A stretch of DNA of 64,000 bases from Synanceia verrucosa (Eukaryota > Chordata > Actinopteri > Perciformes > Synanceiidae): the NCBI GenBank assembly GCA_029721515.1, contig CM056556.1:7502501-7566500 (forward strand), written 5' to 3'. How positions within the stretch are numbered: the stretch's first letter is position 1; each line of letters starts with the position of its first letter. Both the position numbers and the translations under genes were made by a program. Shown here in pieces: positions 12,501-23,020 of this stretch. Under the pieces are notes generated by a model that was given only the letters and a program-made list of their open reading frames with translations, did no database searches and was not told the origin of the DNA.

Positions 12501-14043
12501 TGCAGCACACATCGTCTCCTGCTGTCCTCTGCTGACCGAGCATTGCTTACCACGATAGCTCATGACCTTAAATCTCCACATCAGTAGGTTTCACAAACAA
12601 CTGGTTTTACTGTCGCTTGTGTCAGCCTGACCTAACTCACTCTCACGCTCCCAAGAGGCGTCCCAAATTACCGTTTATCACCTCACCTCAGTGTGACCTC
12701 AATTCTCCAGTGCAGCATGAAAACAGGTCATGTTAATCTTTTTTTAATTTATTTATTACCTGTAGGACAAAAGGAACCATATGTCACACCACTTATTATG
12801 AATCAAACTGTACGTGCCTCTAATTCTAAAACCGTGTCTGTACTTGATAAGTGCTTGAAGACCGTGAAGGTGTCCAATGTATTCTGCTATATAGCATTAT
12901 TCTAAACTTCAGTGCCCCACATGTTGAACTGCATGCTGCATTTTGTTCAGTTCATCTCATTCATAACTATGATCTGAACATGATGTTTTATTTATATGAA
13001 GCAGCATGCCTTTTTAGTTGTTTGAGGGTTTTTTGTTTTTTTTTTTGCTTTAAGAAAAAAAGACAGCTTCTCAGGTGTTTTTCACTTTGCCAGTGAAAAA
13101 GTCAGTGAAAAAACAGCAGGACGACAGTATTTAAGACAAATGTATGAAGTTACATCCATTTTAGTAATTTACCCAGTTTTAAAACTGGAAATTTCCTAAC
13201 CATTGACAATAGAGGGTTTACTGTCTCATCAAATCAAAAACAGCATAGCTACATCAGCCAGTTGAGGTCCTGAGAACCGAACAGATAGTGACATGCCCTG
13301 GCTCGTGGTCCTACATCAAACGTACCTTTAACGTCACTACACCTGACATAGTATTATGTAAGTCTAAAAAATGTATTGTACTGCAATTGAGTAACATAAC
13401 CTTTATATAAGCTGATCAAAATATAGAAATTATAGTTAATGTGCTTATATAATGATGGTCTGATAGAGAAACTTCTTACCTGAGATGTATTGCGTTTGTT
13501 GTTTGTTTAAATGGCTGACGTAACGTTCGCCTGGCTTTATACCTGCTAAGCGGTTTCCTCCAACTCATTTCAACATGAGACCAGGCTAGCTGAACACAAT
13601 ACACACTAACAGCCCAAAGTAAAGAAAGTGTCTGTATGTCCCCTTACGACCTGATGGTGTTGCCCAGTGGCTTTCTTACTCCAAGTGCACTTTTCTGGGC
13701 AGTATAGTGAATCATTCAAAATCACTGGCCAGCACTTTTGTATCAGAGTGCAGCTTAACTAACATTTGCAAAAAAAAAGTGTCTGCTAAAGCATCATCTT
13801 ATTTGAATAATTTCCTCTCAAATTTAGTGTAATTATTTTATACATCCTCCTGTCTGTAAGCACTCTGTGACCCTGCTATTTCAATGATTTGCCTTCGAAA
13901 AATGTTGCTTTGTACTTTTCAATATGATACGCCTGATTTTTGTGGAAAACAAATTAAGTTTGACCAATTGAACTGCTCACATCGGACTTCAGGGAGCTTT
14001 TCAGCTTAAGCGCGCTTCTCAGTAATAAAAAAAAAAAAAAAAA
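12501..14043 (+). other. fbxo31 3' UTR and 3' flank
   Basis: There are no further coding exons after the stop at 12500. The stretch is A-T rich. A candidate AATAAA polyadenylation signal at 14024-14029 runs straight into an A-run (to about 14043), which might instead be the A-tail of a retroposed sequence, so the true transcript end is uncertain. Confidence 0.4.
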
Positions 14044-14494
14044 ATCCAAAACTGAAAAGATTTTGTCAAATCTGTTATTTTTTTCTGTTTTGTATGTGTA
14101 TCCCCTTACTGCAGCTATAACCTTAAAGGTTACCCCCCTCTAGTGGAACAGTTGAATTATAATGTAATACATCTTTACAGCCTTTTGCACAGCAGCCCTT
14201 TCGACTAATGTTGGTAGAAACCTTAAGTAACCCATGTCCACCTCTCACACCTATGACGAACCCTCGGCCCATATTACATTTTGTCTGATACTGTTTAACA
14301 CTACTGAACCAGGGAAACCGACAACAGATAACAGAACAATAACTTTAGAAGATTTTTATTTTCTACTGGAATCCAGCTCCAAGGCGATATTAAGCATGTG
14401 GACAAGCACAACAGGGATAGCATGACTTGAGGTGCCCTTCTGCTTTTGATTTCCTGAAGGCTGGTTCCTGATTTCCTAACTCAAACTGGAGTTC

Positions 14495-14495
<1 letters not shown>

Positions 14496-14557
<62 letters not shown>

Positions 14558-14595
14558 GTACGTATACATGTATCTATATATACATGTATACGTAC

Positions 14596-14621
<26 letters not shown>
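14496..14621. repeat. (TA)n microsatellite with palindromic centre
   Basis: Two long TA runs flank a centre of ACATATGTACGTATACATG-type sequence that reads almost the same on both strands, so the whole unit is a large near-perfect palindrome able to form a cruciform. Confidence 0.9.
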
Positions 14622-14626
<5 letters not shown>

Positions 14627-14743
14627 AGTTAACTATGGAATGTGAAAGATGCATTTTATTTTCATAAAATACATGGTGCTTTGTATGCACGAACAAAACT
14701 ACTTTGATTTGCTAGAATTACTATTTCCATCATCCATGTTTGT

Positions 14744-14898
14744 GGTTAAAGATTGAATCAATTAAAAACTGATGTCAGGTCAGGTGACTGTTTTACAGCT
14801 GTTTATTCTGCACTCCATCTTTGTGTTGTCTGAACTTTTCTGGGACAGTCTACCTCAGGAAGACGAAGTGGTCCTTCTCCAGGTGCTGACCAGTTACC
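14744..14898 (-). pseudogene. Duplicated fragment of the carboxylesterase last exon
   Basis: This segment aligns over its whole length with 16894-17050, which is the 3' UTR start and C-terminal coding part of the carboxylesterase on the same strand. Shared blocks include CGAAG(T/C)GGTCCTTCTCCAGG and GGTGCTGACCAGTTACC. The homology stops exactly where an interspersed repeat begins (about 14899). An insertion near the stop disrupts the HSEL terminus, giving a frame that reads on past it. No other esterase exons lie around it, so it is a relic of a tandem duplication or a local copy, not a gene. Confidence 0.85.
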
Positions 14899-15177
14899 GC
14901 ATAGGGTCACGGGGGGCGGGCTGGAGCCTATCCCAGCTGTCTTAGGGCGGAAGGCAGGGTACACCCTGGACAAGTCGCCACCTCATCGCAGGACACATAG
15001 AGACAGACAACCATTCACACCTACGGTCAATTTAAATTAACCAATTAACCTAATCCCCATCCATGTTTTTGGATGGTGGGAGGAAGCCGGAGTACCCGGA
15101 GAGAACCCACACAGACACGGGGAGAACATGCAAACTCCACACAGAAAGGCCCCGGCCGGGAATCAAACCCGGTACCG
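14899..15177 (+). repeat. High-copy fish interspersed repeat, copy 1
   Basis: Contains the blocks GGGCTGGAGCCTATCCCAGC, GGGTACACCCTGGACAAGTC, AACCATTCACACC, GGAGGAAGCCGGAGTACCCG and a CCGGGAATCAAACCCGG end. The same blocks recur at 28545-28868 (plus), 36183-36345 (minus) and 59497-59632 (plus). It produces a spurious open frame starting MFLDGGRKPEYPERT. I recognise it as a common fish repeat but do not assign a family name. Confidence 0.9.
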
Positions 15178-15252
15178 GTTTGAACAGTATTGAATTTTCA
15201 AAAAGGCAACAAAGAGACTCTACATTCTTACATTTTGTCATCAAACCAACCA

Positions 15253-15805
15253 ATCAATCAATCAAATTTTATTTGTATAGTACCTTATAACAGCCAAAAG
15301 GTGCAAAAGGTGCTTTCTAAAATAAGATAAAAACAGAAGTCAGCAACTATAAAAACCAACATAAAAGAGGAGTCAACAACCATAAACACCACATAGATAA
15401 AAAACACATATGCACATAAAACAGCGACAGAGTCAAGGACAGACGGCTATGTGCCAAATAGCCTGAATAAATGTGTTTTTAATTCAGATTTAAAAGCAGC
15501 TAGCTCAGTAAAGGACTGTAGCCATGCCGGGAGTAAATTCCATAGCTTTGGGCCAAAAACTGCAAATGAACGATCACCATACTTTCTATATCTGGATTTG
15601 GGAACAACCAAAGAGGTGTGCTCAGAAGAGCGCTGACTGGTTGGTAACCCATTACCAGTTCAGTGAGGTAGGTTGGAGTTAGAACATTGATGGCTTTGAA
15701 TATGTACAGTAGGACCTTAAACTGAAGAGAGCAAAGATTTGGGGTGATGTGAGAGTGGTTGGAGGTGTTAACCTTGTCACGCAGCTCCAGAGAGAGCGGG
15801 CACAA
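15253..15805 (-). mobile_element. LINE 3'-end fragment (RT C-terminus and tail)
   Basis: On the minus strand the segment encodes FKVLLYIFKAINVLTPTYL, then after a frameshift SLVVPKSRYRKYGDRSFAVF and FGPKLWNLLPAWLQ...FKSELKTHLF, ending in a stop at 15447-15449. These are the hallmarks of the C-terminal end of L2/Rex-like LINE ORF2 proteins in fish. The 3' tail runs to a short TGAT/TCAA microsatellite at about 15256-15270, as LINE tails often do. It is 5'-truncated and frameshifted, hence inactive. Confidence 0.8.
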
Positions 15806-16189
15806 TGATATTTAACAGTGTCTCCACATATAGGTGGAGAAAAATATTTTTTAAAAAATACATCAGTCAATAAAGTTTGATAAAAGCAATAATAAAATAA
15901 AATAAAGGAAGGAATAACAAAGAAAACACTGCCACCCGTACCACAAATTAAATACAGTCCCTCTCCCTAACACCCCAGCTGTAATAGCACACACACTGTT
16001 CACCATACATATCATCCCCACAGTAACCTTTTCAACTGTACAAGATTATCATGGAGGCACAGGATGCCATTCAAAATTTTTCCTAAGGCACAAACAAATT
16101 CCTATGAGCTCTGTCCAATTGTTACTGTTCATTATGTAGAGCTTAGGCCCCTCATAACCAGCTGGGTCGGTTCTTCCAGTAGATGAATG

Positions 16190-16660
16190 AACAGTTCAGA
16201 CCATAATCCTGTAAAACGCATTTCATTACCTTTTAATATTGCACTAACTCTATCGTGAGGTTACCCAGTTAATCAGAATACATTTTCTTGCTAGTGACAG
16301 GAGCAATAAAAAGTCCCTTTTCACTGCCACCTGGAAAATGCAACTTAATTCTTGGGAAATTGCTTCCCAAAATCTTTTAATTATTCTACACTGCCAAAAG
16401 TAGTGATGATAGGTACCAACCTCTCTTTGACACTTAATACACAGAGGTGTAGATTTATAATATGAGGGGTTAGATGTGGACGGTGTAGTATTTAATACTG
16501 CATCTCTCTTAGTCTATTACAAGTAAAGGTAGACCATGACACTTTGAGAGCCTCATGCCAATTCTCCTCGATATACTCTGTGTCAAGATCCCTCTCCCAT
16601 TTTCTTGCAATATCAGTTACATCACCTGAGCTAAAAGAAAGCAATAATGCTTAAAAGGCA
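16190..16660 (-). mobile_element. Tx1/L1-like LINE C-terminal fragment
   Basis: On the minus strand one frame reads KWERDLDTEYIEENWHEAL, then a stop and frameshift, then ILHRPHLTP and PLCIKCQREVGTYHHYFWQC followed by IIKRFWEAI. The C-x2-C ... H ... W-x-C ... FW pattern is the C-terminal zinc-knuckle region of Tx1/L1-type LINE ORF2. It is decayed and has no endonuclease or RT core here. The stretch 15880-16190 downstream on this strand is probably its 3' UTR. Confidence 0.7.
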
Positions 16661-16944
16661 GAAGTAAGATGTGTGGCACTTTTACCCAACTTTAAGTTTC
16701 GACTTGCTGCCGCTGGAGTTTGGAAAGATAAAATTAGAAAGGATCTCCTTGCCAAATTTAATAAAATGTACAGTGATTTATACGTGCTACAAATACACCC
16801 CAAAAGCCTTTTGTTAAGATAATATAACTCCTATTATGTTTGTCATTGTGACATTATCCCACATAATGTCTAATGAGGTTTTGACTAACAAGCTGTTAAA
16901 GATGGAATCAATAAATCGTTTGATGTCAAGGTCAGGTGACTGCT

Positions 16945-19900
16945 CTACAGCTCGCTGTGCTCCATCTTCTCTTTGTGTTGTCTGATCTTTTCCGGGACAG
17001 TCTGCGTCAGGAAGACGAAGCGGTCCTTCTCCAGGTGCTGACCAGTTACCTGCTCTTTTACATCAATTGACAAGTAGTCTCCTTCTGCTCCATACTTTGG
17101 CCAGTGGATAAGACCATCCCCATTAGGAGACCTACACACACACACACACACACTGTTATTAAGAAGTCTTCTCCTCACGTGTATAAACTTGTTCTTCAGG
17201 TACATTCCTACCCTGTGCGAGCAAAGTTGCCCCAGTAGCTCATCATGGTTCTGCTCAACTGTTCCTCCTCTTTGGTACATGGCTCTAAAATAAAGGTAGT
17301 CTGGTGAAACACTTTGCACTCAGACCCAAAGAAAATCAATAGTCTATTGACATAGCGACTTACATATTGCACTTACCAACTAATTTGATATGAGTAGTTG
17401 TGAAGCAGAATCCCAACACTGTAAAGATTTCATCTCCATGATCACACCTAACAAAGCTTGGCCTTTTTGCTTGCAGGAATGTGGGAGTATGATGGTACTC
17501 ATACATGTATACAGGGGCACCTGCATCTGATAGCAGACAAATTGGTGTGATATATCTTGCTTATGAAAGTGCAAAACAGTAAAGATTAAAAATGGTTCTT
17601 AAATGCATTTTTGTGTGGAAATAAAATACCTCTGTGGGCGTTAGCAGTCTTAATGGCTGGAATGGTGAACAAAATATTTCCAAGCATCTTAGTGTAGCCA
17701 TCTCTGTTTTTCGCACGATCTTCACCAGTTCCAGCATATTCATTAAACACCAAATCTCTGCACATCTGATCTTCAGGCTTGACAAAATGAGCAACACATC
17801 AGTCAGATAGGTTTGAGCAGAATAGGGCAGAGTAATACAGTAACAGCCAGCACTGTCTGCCTTACATTAGGGAAGAACATGGACATCATGTTCATGACTT
17901 GTTCCCGATCTAATCCCTCTGTCCAGCTTGGAGGAGCAAAGGCCTGAGGGAAAACAATGAATGTTTCAGACATGCACAAAAGCAAATCATAATCACGTTT
18001 TCATCGACACATCTGGTGATTAGTAAGCTTCATTCACATAAGTTTCAGTAGCATTCACACTTACATTAGCAAGTAGTCTGCCCCCTTCATCATCATTAAC
18101 GCCTGTTATGAATGGTATAGTGAGAAGGTTATGTGTATGGAACAGCTCATTCACAGGTTTCTTTAAGAAGTGGCCGTCAGCATCTGAGGGAAAGCTCAAT
18201 TTTTCATCCTTGAGGGAGTAAAATGTGTAAAAGAAGAGGTTAAGAAAAAGAAAACGTAACTATATAAAAGTGAAAATTTCACAGGCAGCTTATATTAACT
18301 ATTCCAATCAAGTCTATATCAGTTCTGCATTCAATATCTCACCTGCCCCATGGTCACAATAGTCTTGATGTCAAGGTTTCTCATGCAATCTGCAAATGTC
18401 TCTGTGCTTTCCAGGCTACAGCCAGATTTATTTGCTGCCACCTGAGGAAACGTGGGATTTATCTCAGTAATTTAGAAAAATGCATATATGGTGTTGTGAT
18501 ACCCTCAATTTTGTGCACTGATGAATATTTACACAAAAAATAAAGACTGAAAATGGACCTGCATGATTGGTAGATGATTTTTTATAATAAAAACATCCAT
18601 TGCAGCAGTGCCGCTCTCAGCAATAGCATGGTGGAACAGGCCCTCAGCCAGTGTTGAGAGAAGCTGTTGATTCAAGCAACAGAAAAAAAGTGACTTTGCA
18701 GTGACATAATTGTGCAATACCTGCAAAAACAATGAGGTTTATCCTTACCAGGAGGGATACGCTCGCTCCACCAGCAGACTCCCCAAATATAGTCACCAAA
18801 TTTGGGTCTCCTCCAAAGTTGTGAATGTGCTGCTGGACCCACCTCAGAGCTTGTACCTGGTCCAGCAGGCCAAAGTTCCCTGGCATGTGCTCATCTCCAG
18901 TGCTGGATAGAGAATACATTTATAGTCGACACAAGCTGACACAAGTTTAGAATTTCTGTTCACAAATCAAATGTGAAGTAGTGGAATATATTCATAGTAT
19001 GTTCACTGTAACTGAGTTAGTGATTTGAATATTTCTACCTGAGAAAGCCCAGAAGTCCCAAGCGGTACTGGATCAGAACCACAACCACGTCCTGGTAAGC
19101 AGCTAAGGCGGAGCCATCATATAATGTAGCTGACCCCATAGTAAACGCTCCACCGTGGATCCAGACCATGACCTGGCAAGATAACAAAAGGTCTTTTCCA
19201 CAAAGCATGAAGCACATATACTTTATTCTATCTGAGCACAAAAAATACAACATAAAAAACAAAGACTTTGACCAAAACATCATGGACTTCATTACTCATA
19301 TTGCCATTATGAATTCTTCAGTAAACAAGTCAACTTCTATGAACACTATCCAAAGTTATCCATAGCTGAATGTCAGTAACTGGGCATTAAAAAAGTGCAG
19401 CAACTTACTGGAAGCTTGGCACTGTGAGATCTGTTTGCAGGGGTGTAAACGTTGAGGTAAAGACAGTCCTCTGAAATGTCTGGAAGCTCTTCTGATATGA
19501 TACCCATTAAATCAAGGAACTCTATATTCGACTGTATGTTTTGAACACACCTGAAAAAGAGATATGCTTTTGCAGTGAGTACATCATTTCTCCAAGAGTG
19601 GTTTGCAACAACTGAACCACATGAAGGCCTTACATGGGTGGCTGCTGGGTTGCGTTTCTCACTCCCTCCCATCCCTCTACAGGCTGTGGGGCTGTCAGCC
19701 TCAGGGCAGGGCCTACAGGCGGCTTGGCAAATGGGACACCCAGGTAGGCATGGACCCCAGTCTCCTTCCCCTTTACACTCACATACTGACCTCTCAGGCT
19801 CCCGAGCTCTGTGTGGACTTCAGGAGCTGTCAGAATATGAAGATTGAATCAAAATCTGAACAAAATCTAATTCATTAGTTCATGTTTTCACGTTTAAACA

Positions 19901-21420
19901 GTCATGGTCTAGTTTGTCTTGTTCTGTGTGGCCTACCAGCCAGCCACCATTCCATGCCAGACTGCCTCAGGTTGATGTCAAGTGACAGTTTTTGCTTTGT
20001 TACTTTCTCTGTTAGGATTTTGTTTGCTACTTTATTTGATTTGTTTCCTTACCATTTTATGTTCCTGAGCTTATTTTTTTTTTCATTTTTTCCTTGTTGT
20101 GATTTTCTGTTTTGCAAGTTTTCCTCATAGTGAGCACTTTTTGTTTATTATCAGTCCATTTTGATTCCTTGCTTTTAATATTCTTACTTTTTGTCCACAG
20201 TTATTTGTGCCTACTTCCTTGTTCTGTCTCATTTCTTCTGTTTTGTTCTGTGAACATCTCAATTATTATTATTTACACGTGGTTTACATTGCACTTTACT
20301 CTGCATACCTCAGTAGCTCTTCTTAGTTTATTCTAGGTCTCGTCAGTCTAGCTGTCTTGTTTCGTAGTTCTGCTTAGTAGCATTTTATGTTTAGTTCCTT
20401 CTTAGCTCTGTTGATGTCATTCTGTTGCTTCTGCTTTTCAGTATCTGTTGTCACGTAGCTTACTTGCTTGCTTATGCAGAAATGATAATAAAGAACTTAA
20501 ACTGTTTTTAGACAAGTGCTCCATAATTATACATCAATTGCAGGTTGCTTTCCTTTGTAACGCTGAGTTGTTATAAACTGGTGAGTAAAATGACACAATA
20601 GAAGTGATTGTAAAAGAAGACAAAGAAAATGAGATTTCCCTGATAAGACACTGTTATCACATTTACACCAGTGTGTAGTATTGTATTTCTGCAGCCACAG
20701 TCACTTCAGAATTCCTGTTATTCTACACAGTGTAATGACCCCACATTCCTGTTATTTTTTTTGTTCCCACTGACCTTACTGACTGTGTGTGGCAGGAGGC
20801 GTGGCCTCTGCACAGCTGAGGAGGCAGACACACCTGAACCCATTCACCTGATTAACTTCTCCATAAAAGCCCACTGCTCCAATTCCGTAACCTACACTTG
20901 CGCAAGCTCTCGTGTTTTTCCAGTGATACTCACCTTTTATCCAACATCTTCACCTGCTCCCTGCCCTGCCTGTCTCACCTGTCCAGCCTGCGTCATTAGT
21001 GCTTTTACCTGATGTTCAACAAAACCCCTTGAACTGTTCCCGTCGCTCTTTTTCGTGCTTTGTGGTCCTAAAACCACCGCCTGATACAGCAGAAAGCAAC
21101 TTGATGAGCTCAGCAAAACAAATGATCAGGTGTCTGTTGAGCTATACTCATTTGTTGCTCTTTGGGATCGGAGTAGTAGCCTATACGACCTTTTACCTAC
21201 ATACCGGCGATGTAGACAAATAATGAAAAAAAAAACTACTACAATAACAATAATGTTATTATTATAATAACACTGGTCTGATTTTATTTTATTCCAGTGC
21301 TCCCACTGAATAATCATACCAAACACACAGTGTGATGTTGAGGATGTAACTGGATTTGCACAACATTACTATTTATTTTGAAATTCTTATCACACAATTC
21401 GGTCCATATTGTGATGGCAC

Positions 21421-21489
<69 letters not shown>

Positions 21490-21522
21490 CTAATATATAT
21501 GTATATATATATATATATACGT

Positions 21523-21614
<92 letters not shown>

Positions 21615-21816
21615 CGAAAGAAGGATTCTGATCTCAAGCCAACAACATTTAAAGGATCTATACTATAACTTGTCAGATCTACATCTAAAAATCACTGCAT
21701 TCTAGTGTTGTCCTGTTTGTGTGTGTGTCCTACTTACCATTTAGGTCTGCGGCAACATAGAGAAAGAACGCAAATGTCATAAAAACAATGCATTTCTGAT
21801 TCTTAAGGAGCTTCAT
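16945..21816 (-). CDS. Carboxylesterase (type-B, CES2-like, ER-lumenal)
   Basis: Thirteen exons: 21738-21816 (start 21816), 19634-19826, 19409-19550, 19039-19172, 18749-18902, 18559-18663, 18343-18441, 18065-18208, 17866-17943, 17630-17777, 17377-17526, 17212-17284 and 16945-17131 (stop 16945-16947). They sum to 1686 nt, 561 residues, all in phase. Exon 1 encodes a hydrophobic signal peptide (MKLLKNQ then CIVFMTFAFFLYVAA). The oxyanion hole HGGAF is at 144-148, nucleophile Ser225 lies in GESAGG, acid Glu343 in GVNDDEGG and His455 in CDHGDE. The EDCLYLNVYTP motif and paired cysteines are present. The C-terminal HSEL is a KDEL-like ER-retention signal. It should hydrolyse esters, amides or acylglycerols in the ER lumen; the natural substrate is unknown. 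The donor of the sixth exon (GTCCAT) is weak. The type-B family is certain; the CES subtype is not. Confidence 0.93.
17133..17152. repeat. (CA)n microsatellite at a splice acceptor
   Basis: About ten CA repeats lie directly against the acceptor of the last carboxylesterase exon. On the sense strand this is a TG tract ending TGTAG, taking the place of the usual pyrimidine tract. Confidence 0.85.
19827..21737. other. Carboxylesterase intron 1: no coding exon, possible LTR-like debris
   Basis: This 1.9-kb intron has T-rich sequence at 19880-20500. At about 20780-21080 a block with GGCAGGAGGCGTGGCCTCTG and CTCCATAAAAGCC resembles the promoter part of a fish retroelement LTR. I could not find matching LTR ends. 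The rest is A-T rich with a large TA microsatellite. Confidence 0.3.
21424..21612. repeat. (TA)n microsatellite, about 190 bp
   Basis: Nearly pure TA with a few ACATATA / GTATACATA interruptions around 21471-21528. Lies in intron 1 of the carboxylesterase. It accounts for the Tyr/Ile repeat open frames on both strands. Confidence 0.95.
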
Positions 21817-22126
21817 GGTGGAGGTGTCTGAAATGCAGAAGTGCTGAGCTACTGCGCTTTGGAGTACTGATGCCTTTCATACCATGCGCAAAATAAGGCG
21901 TGACTCAGGTGGTTTAACACGACAGCAAAAGCTCACAGCAACAGAGAGCAGATTAAGCAACCTAATCCAGTTTACCAAACAGACTTTATCTTGTAGTTCA
22001 CTTTGCATATAGAGCATTGTTGAGCGCTCCACAGATGATTGACAACACAATAACACTGAAATTATACAGTTGTACACAGTGCAGCGACAATAAAATACCT
22101 TAAATCGACCTTGTTTCTTATTGTAC

Positions 22127-22170
22127 GGCTACGGAACAGAAGATTCTTGGATCAACTCCCGGCTGGCTCG
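22127..22170 (+). pseudogene. Degenerate 3'-half tRNA-Arg(ACG) relic
   Basis: GGCTACGGAACAGAAGATTC followed by a degenerate box B (GGATCAACTCC) and GGCTGGCTCG. This is the tRNA-Arg(ACG) sequence from the anticodon stem to the discriminator base with several substitutions; the 5' half is missing. It lies between the carboxylesterase start and the banp promoter. Confidence 0.75.
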
Positions 22171-22591
22171 TTATATTATTTTTGTTCACATAGAGAATAT
22201 GCAAAGAACATTATGTGAAAAACGCATCTGACACAATTAAAAAAATATCTATTAAAATGTAATTAGCAAATCCAAGCATCATCACAATGTGTGACAATGT
22301 GCAAATCGGATTACATTCTGTTTCTTTTGGATTACACACATATTATGAAAATAAAGACAACAGAATAGAACACAGTTGTAATGCGGATAACTGGAACTAT
22401 ATGATAGTACACCTATGTCCTCCAGCCATGAAAATAATTGTTCCTTCCCGGCTGGGAAAGTTAGCTCATTTCCATCAAATCACCTTCTTAGCAAACAATA
22501 AACTCGATCAACTAGAAAGATCACACTTTGCCCTAACTTGTACAGCACTGACAACGGTGTTGTTGTATATCTTGTGATGAATATTATGTAG

Positions 22592-22592
<1 letters not shown>

Positions 22593-22628
<36 letters not shown>
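22593..22628. repeat. (ATCT)9 microsatellite
   Basis: Nine uninterrupted ATCT units. Confidence 0.95.
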
Positions 22629-22629
<1 letters not shown>

Positions 22630-22799
22630 ATGGGAGCACATCTAGTATACTATATCTACTTTACAGTATAATGGGGATTATACTGGCAGGATTAAAATTT
22701 TGAAATGCATTTAAACAAAGTAATTACCTATATAATCAGTTTACTTTCATTGAACCGAATGCAAATGATACTAAATTTGATCATCAGATGAGTGTGAGT

Positions 22800-23020
22800 G
22801 TCGTTTCCACTGCAGTGACCAGTGTCTGCAGGCTGCGTCCAGGGTCCGACTCTCTGAACACACGAAGACTCATCTCTCGCGAGGAACGACGCCGTTATCG
22901 GAATCTCTACAAACAACACGAGAATTCATCATTCACACGGTAATATAACCCAATCTTACACGGTACGTGTGTTGTGTGCCAGCAGTGGAGGAAAGAAGCC
23001 GATCCAAAAATCATATCTAA
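22800..23020 (+). promoter_or_regulatory. Presumed banp promoter and 5' UTR start
   Basis: Locally CpG-richer DNA between the head-to-head carboxylesterase and banp genes, with a CGCG element at 22875-22884. The region that follows (23040-23480) is full of GCTAGC/GCTAAC motifs, common just inside fish genes. Possible donors of a noncoding first exon are GTAATA near 22940 and GTACGT near 22962; neither is proven. No TATA box was seen. Confidence 0.45.
22875..22884. promoter_or_regulatory. CGCG element (BANP-type binding motif)
   Basis: TCTCGCGAGG matches the palindromic consensus TCTCGCGAGA at 9 of 10 positions. It is the only TCGCGA I noticed while reading the window. BANP is known to bind this motif in vertebrate CpG-island promoters, which suggests self-regulation. 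Confidence 0.6.

Noticed and set aside
20780..21080. Possible solo LTR in carboxylesterase intron 1
   Set aside because: It has promoter-like and purine-rich blocks, but I could not identify TG...CA ends, a primer-binding site or a target duplication.
21314..21705. Tyr/Ile repeat frames on both strands
   Set aside because: They are translations of a TA microsatellite.
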